A stretch of 13,870 nt of DNA from Desulfobacteraceae bacterium (GTDB lineage Bacteria; Desulfobacterota; Desulfobacteria; Desulfobacterales; UBA5616), in NCBI GenBank assembly GCA_030620375.1, contig JAUXEW010000052.1, positions 1 to 13,870 on the forward strand. Direction: 5' to 3'. The notes under the pieces are model-generated. The model saw only the letters and a program-made list of their open reading frames with translations. It was not told the origin of the DNA and did no database searches. Shown here in pieces: positions 6,246-13,420 of the stretch (position 1 is its first letter; every line of letters begins with the position of its first letter). A program made the translations under genes and the position numbers.

Positions 6246-7229
6246 ATGGACCGACAATTCAAGACCAAGATTACAAAGATGCTTAAGATTCAGTATCCTA
6301 TTCTCATGGGGGGAATGCAGTGGATCGGGCGTGCGGAATTTGTAGCCCACGTTTGCAATGCCGGCGGATTGGGCTTCATCACGGCTGAAACCTTTGAAAC
6401 ACCAGAGGACCTGCGCGAGGAGATCCGCAGAATGCGAACGCTGACCGACAAGCCGTTTGGGGTCAATATTTCCATGATCCCGGAACTGGGCGATCTGAAA
6501 GAGCGAACCCACCGGCTTTGCGACGTGGTTTGTGAAGAAGAAGTCCCTGTGGTAGAAACCGCCGGCCGTAGCCCGGCACCTCTCGTACCCCGATTCAAAG
6601 CGGCCGGGGTTAAAATTATCCATAAACTGACTTCTGTTCGCCACGCAATCGCTGCTCAAAAAGCGGGTGTAGATGCCATCGCTTTACTGGGTTTCGGTTC
6701 CGGCGGCCACATCGGTCTCGAAGACGTGGCCTCATTTATTTCTTTACCGTTAGCGGTCGAAAAACTGGACATTCCGGTTATCGCAGCCGGCGGGATCGCT
6801 GATGGCCGAGGCTTTTTAGGCGCTCTTGCCATGGGGGCTGAAGGCGTACTCTTGGGAAGTCGTTTTTTGGTTACCCAAGAATGTCCCATTCATGAAGCGG
6901 TAAAGGCCAAGTATATAGAGGCCCGGGCCGATGAAACCACATTGTTGATGAAGAGCCTTCGCAACCCCATGCGAACCATTCACAACAAGCTCGCAGAGGA
7001 AGTTCTGGCCATCGAAGCTAAAGGGGCTACCTTGGCGGAGATCCTATCTAAAGTTGCCGGTCAGCAGACCCGGACGGCCTATGGCAGCGGCGACCCGGAA
7101 AACAGCATGCTGCCCTGCGGCCAGGTTGTCGGTCTGATTGACGGCTTAAAAACAGTTCCTGAAGTCATTGATGACATCATCGATGAAGCCCTGGGAATGT
7201 TAGAACAACTCAAGATTATGGTTTCTTAG
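6246..7229 (+). CDS. NAD(P)H-dependent flavin oxidoreductase / nitronate monooxygenase family
   Basis: 327-residue TIM-barrel FMN protein of the nitronate monooxygenase (2-nitropropane dioxygenase)/FabK family. Seen are the N-terminal PILMGGMQWIG (18-28), the GSGGHIG motif (151-157) whose His155 aligns with the usual catalytic His, and FMN-phosphate motifs AAGGIADGRG (180-189) and GAEGVLLGSRF (197-207). Length fits the family. In an anaerobe an oxygen-using nitronate monooxygenase is unlikely in vivo; an enoyl-thioester or other flavin reductase role is as plausible. The substrate cannot be told from sequence. AAAGGA lies about 9 bases before the start. It stands alone between two long gaps, 677 bp ahead of the E1/E2 cluster on the same strand. 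Its TAG stop forms the first three bases of a 6-bp duplication flanking a palindromic element. Confidence 0.85.
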   Translation: MDRQFKTKITKMLKIQYPILMGGMQWIGRAEFVAHVCNAGGLGFITAETFETPEDLREEIRRMRTLTDKPFGVNISMIPELGDLKERTHRLCDVVCEEEVPVVETAGRSPAPLVPRFKAAGVKIIHKLTSVRHAIAAQKAGVDAIALLGFGSGGHIGLEDVASFISLPLAVEKLDIPVIAAGGIADGRGFLGALAMGAEGVLLGSRFLVTQECPIHEAVKAKYIEARADETTLLMKSLRNPMRTIHNKLAEEVLAIEAKGATLAEILSKVAGQQTRTAYGSGDPENSMLPCGQVVGLIDGLKTVPEVIDDIIDEALGMLEQLKIMVS

Positions 7230-7381
7230 ATTGTGTCCATCCAGAAATGGCATCTTTTGGCCCATGCCGGTGTTCTCGCTATTTTGAAATCCTCGACGTA
7301 GCCAAGCTACGCCTGCGGTTTCAAAATCGCTGCGGCCTTGGCCTGAACCAAAATCTACCATTTCTGGATGGACACTAGATT
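7227..7381. mobile_element. MITE-like palindromic element with 18-bp terminal inverted repeats and 6-bp flanking duplication
   Basis: The element body is 7233-7375 (143 bp). Its ends are perfect 18-bp inverted repeats, GTGTCCATCCAGAAATGG (7233-7250) and its complement (7358-7375); similarity continues imperfectly for about 18 bp more. The centre contains a second dyad, ATTTTGAAA...TTTCAAAAT around CGTAGC-CAA-GCTACG, so the whole can fold into one long hairpin. TAGATT occurs directly on both sides (7227-7232 and 7376-7381), as expected of a target-site duplication. No coding capacity. It may also end transcripts from the gene before it. Confidence 0.8.
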
Positions 7382-7587
7382 GCTTGTTCAGAAGGCTTGC
7401 GGACGACGAATAAAGAATCCTTGCATAGAGGACCATGTTTTTTAAACAAAAATAAAAAAAATATCGCTTGCATTTCAAATTTATGGCTGTTGACTTAATC
7501 GATTTCTTTTAGTAATCCATAAAGGCTGTAGGAAAAGCAAAGATACCTTCACTGTTAAATGGTTACCCTGCCGTGCAGTTTAAATTT
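7382..7587. other. Non-coding stretch between two palindromic elements
   Basis: AT-rich, with A-runs near 7445-7470 and a TTGACT hexamer near 7492 that might be a -35 box, though no good -10 follows at normal spacing. No gene is supported here. Confidence 0.4.
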
Positions 7588-7731
7588 TGAGACCTTTGAA
7601 AAATGTTCATTTTTGTTCAAGGTCAAGGGAGGCAAAAATTTTAACCACAGGAATACATTGAGTATTTTGAGGATTAAAGTTTGAGTCTGACGCCGGTATT
7701 GGGCAAAAAGGGGCGCTTTGCAAAGGTCTCA
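7588..7731. repeat. Second MITE-like palindromic element (144 bp, 11-bp inverted repeat ends)
   Basis: The ends are a perfect inverted repeat, TGAGACCTTTG (7588-7598) and CAAAGGTCTCA (7721-7731). Inside, CAAAAATTTTAACC pairs imperfectly with GGATTAAAGTTTG around a small AATAC-ATTGA-GTATT hairpin, and AAAAATG-TT-CATTTTT forms another dyad near the left end. The overall plan is an elongated palindrome without coding capacity, unrelated in sequence to the element at 7233-7375. No clear flanking duplication was found, so mobility is inferred only from shape. Confidence 0.65.
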
Positions 7732-7908
7732 TTCTATGGACCAGGCGTAGTGACCAAATCAGAAACTGTTCCCTTTGATCTGAACCAAAACAGCGAGCGC
7801 ATTCCCCCTATCTTGCTGCGGGGAGGCTTCAATTATTACATATACAGGGTAATGATTCGATTGAGGCGAGCCGCTTTAAACATCAATAATTTATATTAGG
7901 AGGCGATG
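7732..7908. other. Leader region upstream of the E1/E2 cluster
   Basis: An open frame beginning with TTG inside the preceding palindrome (7681-7899) crosses this region but looks like no known protein and lacks a ribosome-binding site. No good sigma-54 element was found. A weak TTGCTG-17-TTACAT pair could be a sigma-70 promoter. AGGAGG at 7898-7903 serves the next gene. Confidence 0.4.
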
Positions 7909-8886
7909 ATGAAGCTTGAAAAAGATGATTTGATTTTGTTGTACAGAAACATGGTACGAACCCGGAAATTAGATGAGCTGACCATAAAAGGGCTGCAGGA
8001 AGGGAAGGTGCTGTCATTTTATCACAGCGGCCAGGGGTCCGAAGGTCTGGCAGTGGGTTCTGCTGCCTGCCTCCGGAAGGACGACTACCTTTGGGGGCAC
8101 CACCGCGGGCATGGCATCGGGTACCTCATCGGAAAAGGCCTGGATGGAAAAGCATTTCTGGCTGAACATTACGGCAAGGTCACAGGGTCTTGTTTAGGAA
8201 TTTCCGGGTTTCATTTTGCCGAACCTGAATATGGCGCACTGGGTGCGGCCGGTACCATCGGTTCTCAATTCCCCATTTCCCTGGGTTGGGGACTGGCAGC
8301 CAAAAAAACCGGTAAACAGCAGGTTGTTCTTGCATGTTTCGGTGACGGCGGCTCTAATCGCGGAACGCTGCATGAAGCCTTTAATCTTGCCGCGGTTTGG
8401 AAACTGCCCATCGTCTGGCTCTGTGACAACAATGGTATGGCACAGTATACGCCGATCAAAGACACCTATCCCAAAGATGATATCGCCGACCTGGCCGGAG
8501 GTTATAACATGCCCGGTGTTGTCGTAGACGGAATGGATATCATGGCTGTTTATGAAGCGGTTGAAGCGGCCGTTGATCGGGCCAGGGCCGGAGGCGGGCC
8601 GTCTTTGATCGAAGCCAAGACTGCGCGATACCGATCTCATTCCGAAGGCAGCCCGGATGTTTCCCATACCGTAACGCGCTCTGAAGCGGAAATCGCGGAA
8701 TTAAAAAAGCGTGACCCCATAGAGACCTTCAAGATCAAATTGTTGAAACAAGGGGTGTTGACTGAAGAAATGGTGGACCAGATCAATAAAGAGGCTGATG
8801 AAGAAATAATTGAAACCGAGAAGTTCAGTCTTGACAGTCCGCCTCCTGAACCTTCTATTCTCAACAAACTAATCTATGCCGAGTAA
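7909..8886 (+). CDS. Thiamine-diphosphate-dependent dehydrogenase E1 component alpha subunit, copy 1 (2-oxoacid/acetoin dehydrogenase type)
   Basis: 325-residue E1 alpha subunit. With E1 beta it decarboxylates or cleaves a 2-oxo acid or acetoin on thiamine diphosphate and passes the acyl group to the lipoyl E2. The ThDP/Mg motif runs from GDGGSNRGTLHEAFN (145-159) to DNN (173-175). HHRGHGIG (64-71) corresponds to the usual RxHGH region. GISGFHF (97-103) takes the place of the usual GxGGSMH loop and keeps the His. ARYRSHSEGSPD (239-250) is the mobile phosphorylation-loop region, lacking the usual DPxxYR. ATG codons at 7906 and 7909 are both possible; 7909 is chosen because AGGAGG is then 5 rather than 2 bases away and the paralogue also begins MKLEKD. 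E1 beta-1 follows after 134 bp. The substrate is not determined. Confidence 0.88.
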   Translation: MKLEKDDLILLYRNMVRTRKLDELTIKGLQEGKVLSFYHSGQGSEGLAVGSAACLRKDDYLWGHHRGHGIGYLIGKGLDGKAFLAEHYGKVTGSCLGISGFHFAEPEYGALGAAGTIGSQFPISLGWGLAAKKTGKQQVVLACFGDGGSNRGTLHEAFNLAAVWKLPIVWLCDNNGMAQYTPIKDTYPKDDIADLAGGYNMPGVVVDGMDIMAVYEAVEAAVDRARAGGGPSLIEAKTARYRSHSEGSPDVSHTVTRSEAEIAELKKRDPIETFKIKLLKQGVLTEEMVDQINKEADEEIIETEKFSLDSPPPEPSILNKLIYAE

Positions 8887-8944
8887 TACGGTGTTCGTTT
8901 ACATTGCACCTTTAGGAACCATAGCCATAAAGGATTTTAAATAA

Positions 8945-9019
8945 ATGAACTTAACTCGCCGTCAATTGTTTATTAAAGGGCTGGATGTCAGGGCGAGTCA
9001 TACAAGGAGGTCTCTATAA
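8945..9019 (+). CDS. Possible 24-codon upstream ORF before E1 beta-1
   Basis: Reads MNLTRRQLFIKGLDVRASHT then RRSL and stop. AAAGGA lies 10 bases upstream. The stop ends one base before the ATG of E1 beta-1, and the E1 beta ribosome-binding site lies inside this frame, so translating it could couple the two genes. TRRQLFIK resembles a twin-arginine signal start, but no hydrophobic region follows. It could be a coupling peptide, debris of a Tat-exported protein gene, or chance. Confidence 0.2.
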   Translation: MNLTRRQLFIKGLDVRASHTRRSL

Positions 9020-9020
9020 A

Positions 9021-9983
9021 ATGAAACAGACAGTATATCTTATGGCCATTAATGAGGCGTTGGAAGAAGAAATAAAGAGAGACGAAAAGGTCTTTATTAT
9101 CGGGGAGAATGTTCAGCAGGGAACCTTTGGCGTCACAAGCGGGCTGGTTCAAAAATTTGGTACGGAAAGGGTGATGGACACGCCTTTGGCCGAGACCGCG
9201 GTGGCCGGAGCCGCCATTGGCGCTGCCATGGCCGGTTTCAGGCCGGTTGCGGACATGATGTTCGCGGATTTTATTTACATTGCCGGAGACGAAATCATGC
9301 TCAAGGCGGCCAAGTGGCATTTTATGCACGGCGGAAAGGTAAATGTTCCGGTCGTCATCATGGCCGCCATGGGTGGCGGGATGAAAATCGGCGCCGAGCA
9401 TTCCATGTGTCCGGAAGCATTGATAATGCATACGCCCGGGCTTAAACTGGCCGTTCCCTCAACGCCTTACGATGCCAAAGGACTTCTAAAAACGGCCATT
9501 CGTGACAATAATCCCGTTATATTTTTTTACAATAAAGGGCTGTTGGGGCTTCCGGGAGAAATTCCGGAAGAGGAATATTTGATCCCCTTCGGGCAGGCCG
9601 ACATCAAGCGGGAAGGCTCGGATGTTACGGTTGTGGCAATCTCAAGAATGGTGCACATGGCCTTGGAGGTGGCGGAAAAATTAAAAGACAAAGTCAGTGT
9701 GGAAGTGGTCGATCCCAGAACTCTCGAACCACTGGATATCGACACCATCGTTGAATCGGTGAAGAAGACGGGCAGAGTTGTTATTGTTGATGAAGACAAC
9801 CGGCGGTGCGGTGTGACGGCTGAAATATCCGCTCAAATTTTTGAAACCGCGTTTGATTACTTAGATGCGCCGGTACAAAGAGTTGCTGCGGCGGACATGC
9901 CCATTGCGGCTGGATTTTTGGAAGATTACGTTTTGCCCCAGCCCAAGGATATAGAAGATGCAATAGAAAGAGTAATGGCATAA
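9021..9983 (+). CDS. Thiamine-diphosphate-dependent dehydrogenase E1 component beta subunit, copy 1
   Basis: 320-residue E1 beta partner of copy 1 alpha. Family landmarks are FIIGENVQQGTFG (25-37), where Glu29 should contact the ThDP pyrimidine, VMDTPLAETAVAGAAIGAAM (51-70), FADF (81-84), KAAKWHFMHGG (95-105), His127 in GAEHSMCPEA, and PGLKLAVPSTPYDAKGLLK. The C-terminal transketolase-C domain has VEVVDPRTLEPLD and ends YVLPQPKDIEDAIERVM. Deviations are VIMAAMGGG where R-x-P-x-G is usual, and EHSM where QHSQ is usual; copy 2 has EHSQ. The start at 9021 is chosen over an in-frame ATG at 8985 because AAGGAGG lies 10 bases before 9021 and the paralogue has the same length and start. E1 alpha-2 follows after 112 bp. 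Confidence 0.9.
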   Translation: MKQTVYLMAINEALEEEIKRDEKVFIIGENVQQGTFGVTSGLVQKFGTERVMDTPLAETAVAGAAIGAAMAGFRPVADMMFADFIYIAGDEIMLKAAKWHFMHGGKVNVPVVIMAAMGGGMKIGAEHSMCPEALIMHTPGLKLAVPSTPYDAKGLLKTAIRDNNPVIFFYNKGLLGLPGEIPEEEYLIPFGQADIKREGSDVTVVAISRMVHMALEVAEKLKDKVSVEVVDPRTLEPLDIDTIVESVKKTGRVVIVDEDNRRCGVTAEISAQIFETAFDYLDAPVQRVAAADMPIAAGFLEDYVLPQPKDIEDAIERVMA

Positions 9984-10026
9984 AAAAAATATTTTAAACG
10001 TATTTGAAGCTCGTCCCCATGGAGAA

Positions 10027-10043
10027 CCAGGTGGCAAACCTGG
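10027..10043. repeat. Small hairpin between the two E1 pairs
   Basis: CCAGGT-GGCAA-ACCTGG forms a perfect 6-bp stem, with imperfect extension by GGAGAA and CTTCCCC outside it. It lies in the 112-bp gap between E1 beta-1 and E1 alpha-2. No T-run follows, so it is more likely an mRNA processing or stability structure than a terminator. Confidence 0.4.
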
Positions 10044-10095
10044 CTTCCCCAATATTATCGATTTCTTTTTAGCTCAATACATAAGGAGAATAAAA

Positions 10096-11070
10096 ATGAA
10101 ATTAGAAAAAGATCAATTGGTTAAGTTCTATTCCCTCATGGTACGGACCCGGAAGCTGGACAACCTGATGATCGAAGCACTTAACTCAGGAAGGATGGCC
10201 GGGTTTTACCATGCCGGCCCGGGAGAAGAGGCCGTCGGCATCGGCGCCTGTACCTTTAACATGAGAGACGATGACTACCTGTATCCGCACCATCGCAGCC
10301 ATGCCATCGGATTTACCCTTGCCCGGGGAATATCTCCAAAAGGATGGGTCTGTCGTCACTTTGATAAAAACCCGGGTGAAGTGGAAGGCCCGACAGCCGA
10401 AGAAAGAGGAATTTTCGGTATCAGCGGGACTATCGGAGGCGGATTTCCTTTATCCCTGGGATGGGGGATTACCGCCAAGAAAAACGGAAAGAATCAGGCC
10501 GTGCTCAGTTTTTTTGGTGACGGTGCTTCAGGCCGAGGTACGCTCCATGAATCCATGAACATGGCAGCAATATGGAAACTGCCGATCGTCTGGATCTGCG
10601 AAAACAACCAATTCGGCCAGTTTATGCCCATCAAAGACGCTTTTGCCAGGGAGGATATCGCCGATATTGCCGCCGGATACAACATGCCCAGCGCAGTGGT
10701 GGACGGGCAGGATGTTTTAGCCGTTCACGAAGCAGTTGAAGTTGCGGTTCAAAAAGCCAGGGCGGGTGATGGGCCTTCTTTAATAGAGTGTAAAACCTAT
10801 CGCATGCGCGGCCATGCCGAAGGCGTACCGGACGTGGATCATGTCGACCCTAGATCTGAAAAAGATAAAGAAGCATGGCGAAAACGAGACCCGATCGTAT
10901 TATTTAAAGAAAACCTCATCAAACAGAGGATTTTGACAGCGGAAGAAGTATCGAAAATAGATAAAGAGGCTGATGATGAAGTTGCTGAACTGGATAAATA
11001 CCAGCAGGAATGTCCGGTAATGGTTCCGAGTGATGCCTCAATATTAGACGTTTTTCTTTACGCGGAATAG
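10096..11070 (+). CDS. Thiamine-diphosphate-dependent dehydrogenase E1 component alpha subunit, copy 2
   Basis: 324-residue paralogue of the alpha subunit at 7909, colinear throughout. Shared blocks include MVRTRKLD (15-22), KLPIVW (161-166) and ARAG-x-GPSLIE (221-231). The ThDP motif GDGASGRGTLHESMN (141-155) to ENN (169-171) is intact, as is HHRSHAIG (65-72). The segment between the two differs: where copy 1 has GISGFHF, this protein reads NPGEVEGPTAEERGIFG, about five residues shorter and without the loop His. The mobile loop reads RMRGHAEGVPDVDH. These changes lie around the active-site channel and suggest a different substrate or role from copy 1; that is inference. GGAG precedes the start. 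E1 beta-2 begins 15 bp after the stop, so this pair is more tightly coupled than pair 1. Confidence 0.88.
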   Translation: MKLEKDQLVKFYSLMVRTRKLDNLMIEALNSGRMAGFYHAGPGEEAVGIGACTFNMRDDDYLYPHHRSHAIGFTLARGISPKGWVCRHFDKNPGEVEGPTAEERGIFGISGTIGGGFPLSLGWGITAKKNGKNQAVLSFFGDGASGRGTLHESMNMAAIWKLPIVWICENNQFGQFMPIKDAFAREDIADIAAGYNMPSAVVDGQDVLAVHEAVEVAVQKARAGDGPSLIECKTYRMRGHAEGVPDVDHVDPRSEKDKEAWRKRDPIVLFKENLIKQRILTAEEVSKIDKEADDEVAELDKYQQECPVMVPSDASILDVFLYAE

Positions 11071-11085
11071 AAAGGAGGCTTTAAA

Positions 11086-12048
11086 ATGAAAGAAATTACA
11101 TACGTTCAAGCGATTGCTGAAGCATTGGCCGAAGAATTGGAACGGGACGAAAAGGTATTTTGTATAGGAGAGGACATTCAGACCGGCACTTTTGGGGCAA
11201 CCGCAGGCCTGGTAAAAAAATTCGGGCCGGACCGGATTATGGATACCCCGATTTCCGAAACCGCCATAGCAGGGGCTGCCGTTGGATCGGCCATGACCGG
11301 CTATCGCCCGGTGGCGGATTTTATGTTTGCCGATTTCATGTACATTGCTTTTGATGAAATACTCTGTAAGGCCGCTAAATGGCGCTTCATGCATGAAGGG
11401 ACACAACAGATACCGGTTGTTTTTATGGCAGCAATGGGAGGCTACCTCGGGCTCGGAGCGGAACATTCGCAGTCACCGGTATCCTACTACATGCATACGC
11501 CGGGGATAAAAGTGGTCGTGCCGTCTACGCCGTATGATGCAAAAGGATTAATGAAATCGGCCATTCGAGACAACAATGCCGTTGTTTACCTGTATCACAA
11601 GGCTTTACTGGGATCTACAGGGGAAATTCCGGAAGAAGAATATCTTGTTCCATTGGGTCAGGCGGATATAAAACGTGAAGGAAAGGATGTAACTTTGGTG
11701 GCCACCGGTATGCAGGTTCAGTTTGCTTTGAACATCGCGGAACAAATGAAGGATAAGGTTAGTATTGAAATTATCGATCCCAGATCGTTGGAGCCGCTGG
11801 ATATTGATACTATCGTTAAATCCGTTGAAAAAACCGGCCGGGCTGTTGTAGTAGATGAAGATACCTCACGTTGCGGCGCTGCCTGTGAAATTTCCATGCA
11901 GATTGTGGAAAAGGCGTTCGACTATTTGGACGCACCCGTTCAACGAGTGGCGGCAAAAAACTATCCGATTCCGCCGGGTGCTATGGAGAAATTTGTGCTT
12001 CCGCAACCCCAGGATATTATTGACGCGGTTGAGGCGGTTATGGGTTGA
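11086..12048 (+). CDS. Thiamine-diphosphate-dependent dehydrogenase E1 component beta subunit, copy 2
   Basis: 320 residues, the same length as copy 1 and colinear with it. Landmarks are FCIGEDIQTGTFG (25-37) with the expected catalytic Glu29, IMDTPISETAIAG (51-63), FADF (81-84), KAAKWRFMHEG (95-105), and His127 in GAEHSQSPVSYYMHTPG. IKVVVPSTPYDAKGLMK leads to the transketolase-C domain with IEIIDPRSLEPLD. It retains EHSQ, closer to the family QHSQ than copy 1, but shares the MAAMGG substitution. AAGGAGG lies 6 bases before the start. It is followed after 109 bp by the E2 gene, so the second E1 pair and E2 probably share a transcript with pair 1. Confidence 0.92.
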   Translation: MKEITYVQAIAEALAEELERDEKVFCIGEDIQTGTFGATAGLVKKFGPDRIMDTPISETAIAGAAVGSAMTGYRPVADFMFADFMYIAFDEILCKAAKWRFMHEGTQQIPVVFMAAMGGYLGLGAEHSQSPVSYYMHTPGIKVVVPSTPYDAKGLMKSAIRDNNAVVYLYHKALLGSTGEIPEEEYLVPLGQADIKREGKDVTLVATGMQVQFALNIAEQMKDKVSIEIIDPRSLEPLDIDTIVKSVEKTGRAVVVDEDTSRCGAACEISMQIVEKAFDYLDAPVQRVAAKNYPIPPGAMEKFVLPQPQDIIDAVEAVMG

Positions 12049-12050
12049 TG

Positions 12051-12134
12051 GTTATCAGTTGAGGAAATTTAAGATCGATATTTGCCGTTAAATCCGGATT
12101 GTTTACGAATAGTCGATAATCGATAACTGATAAC
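12051..12134. repeat. Spaced 10-bp inverted repeat between E1 beta-2 and E2
   Basis: GTTATCAGTT (12051-12060) and AACTGATAAC (12125-12134) are perfect complements separated by 64 bp. They enclose most of the intergenic region and could close a stem in the mRNA just before the E2 ribosome-binding site. A short direct repeat, TCGATAATCGATA, lies beside the right arm. This may be the ends of a degraded palindromic element or a structure adjusting E2 output. Confidence 0.45.
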
Positions 12135-12157
12135 GAATAAAATGAAAGGAAAATAAA

Positions 12158-13414
12158 ATGGCGGTAGATATTAATATACCAAAACTCGGTATGAGCATGA
12201 AAGAGGCAACACTTACCGAATGGAAGTTTAATGAAGGCGATCAGGTTAATGAAGGCGATGAGGTGTTAATAATTGAAACGGATAAAACCTCATGGGAAGT
12301 AGAGTCACCCGCATCAGGCTATCTGAATATTATAGTCGCCATAGATAATACGGAACCTATTGGTGCGGTCGTTGGGAAGATCGCGGAAACGTCTGAAGAG
12401 CTTGCTGCATTGCAGAAAGAATCCGGGGTGCCCGCAGCAGCGACACCGGCAACCGAGGTTGCTCCTGAGGCTGAAAAACCGGCGGCAAAGAAAGCCAAAA
12501 AAGGCGGGCGCGTTAAAGCATCACCGGTGGCAAAGAAGATGGCGGAAGAAAAAGGAATAGACCTCGATGGCGTGGAAGGTTCAGGCCCCGGTGGAAGAAT
12601 TACAAAAAAAGATGTTGAAGACGCTATAGCTGCAAAAGAAGCCGCACCGGCTGCACCAGCTCCGGCAGCAGAACCCGATGCAACCAAAGAGAGGGACGGC
12701 ATAAAGATAAAGGAGATTATTAAGCTAAGGGGGATGAGAAAGGCCATTTCCAACCACATGGTCCAGAGCCTTACCGTGGCGGCGCAGCTTTCAGCAATGT
12801 CGGAGTTGGAGGTAACGGGGCTGAAGAAATTCAGAGAAGAACTGATCGCCAACGAAGAACAGCTCGGTGTCCGAATTTCCTATACCGATATCTATATCAA
12901 AGCCGCTGCAAAGGCCTTAAAAGAAATACCCATGGTGAACGCCAGCATCGTTGATAACGAGATCATTATATGGGAAGACATTAATATCGGTGTGGCTGTT
13001 GCATTGCAAGTTGCAGACGTATTGGGCGGCGGTCTCATCGTACCGGTGATTCGGAATGCGGATAAGAAATCCTTAACCGAGATCAGCATGGAATTGAAAA
13101 ATACCGTGAAAAAGGCAAGGGAAGGAAATCTCATGCCTGATGATGTGTCCGGCGGCACCTTTACCATCACCAGCATGGGCGGCATGGGCAGCGGCTGGGG
13201 ATTCGGAACACCGATCATCAATCAACCCCAGTCGGCCATTTTACAACCGGGCGGCATCATGGACCGGCCCGTGGTAGAAGACGGGGAGATCGTGATCAGA
13301 CCAATGATGCCCGTGTCCTTTACCTTTGATCACAGAGTGGTTGACGGTGTCCCGGCAGGCATGTTCCTGGGACGGTTTGGACAGATTTTGCAAAATCCGA
13401 TTTTATTAATGTAA
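12158..13414 (+). CDS. Dihydrolipoamide acyltransferase, E2 component of a 2-oxoacid/acetoin dehydrogenase complex
   Basis: 418-residue E2 core protein. It accepts the acyl group from E1 on a lipoyl arm and transfers it to CoA. Domain order: one lipoyl domain (~1-80) with the lipoylated Lys43 in ETDKTSWEVESP; an Ala/Pro-rich linker (~91-116); a peripheral subunit-binding domain (~118-158, SPVAKKMAEEKGIDLD then GSGPGGRITKKDV); a second Ala/Pro-rich linker (~159-176); and a catalytic domain (~183-418). The catalytic motif DHRVVDG gives His392 and Asp396. The segment before TPIINQPQSAIL is Gly-rich (SMGGMGSGWGFG), unlike the usual FTISNLG-type stretch. AAAGGAAA precedes the start. One E2 follows two E1 pairs and no E3 gene follows before the window ends, so dihydrolipoamide dehydrogenase must be encoded elsewhere. 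Substrate class is uncertain. Confidence 0.93.
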   Translation: MAVDINIPKLGMSMKEATLTEWKFNEGDQVNEGDEVLIIETDKTSWEVESPASGYLNIIVAIDNTEPIGAVVGKIAETSEELAALQKESGVPAAATPATEVAPEAEKPAAKKAKKGGRVKASPVAKKMAEEKGIDLDGVEGSGPGGRITKKDVEDAIAAKEAAPAAPAPAAEPDATKERDGIKIKEIIKLRGMRKAISNHMVQSLTVAAQLSAMSELEVTGLKKFREELIANEEQLGVRISYTDIYIKAAAKALKEIPMVNASIVDNEIIIWEDINIGVAVALQVADVLGGGLIVPVIRNADKKSLTEISMELKNTVKKAREGNLMPDDVSGGTFTITSMGGMGSGWGFGTPIINQPQSAILQPGGIMDRPVVEDGEIVIRPMMPVSFTFDHRVVDGVPAGMFLGRFGQILQNPILLM

Positions 13415-13420
13415 CACTAA

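Noticed and set aside
7681..7899. 72-codon plus-strand frame upstream of E1 alpha-1
   Set aside because: Starts with TTG inside a palindromic repeat, has no ribosome-binding site and no recognisable protein features.
8194..8667. 157-codon minus-strand frame opposite E1 alpha-1
   Set aside because: Antisense to a well-supported gene, no start signal, no recognisable domain.
8985..9020. Upstream in-frame ATG for E1 beta-1
   Set aside because: No ribosome-binding site; the ATG at 9021 follows AAGGAGG and matches the paralogue start and length.
12319..12852. 177-codon minus-strand frame opposite E2
   Set aside because: A product of the Ala/Pro-rich linker codons read in reverse; the E2 domains on the plus strand are clear.
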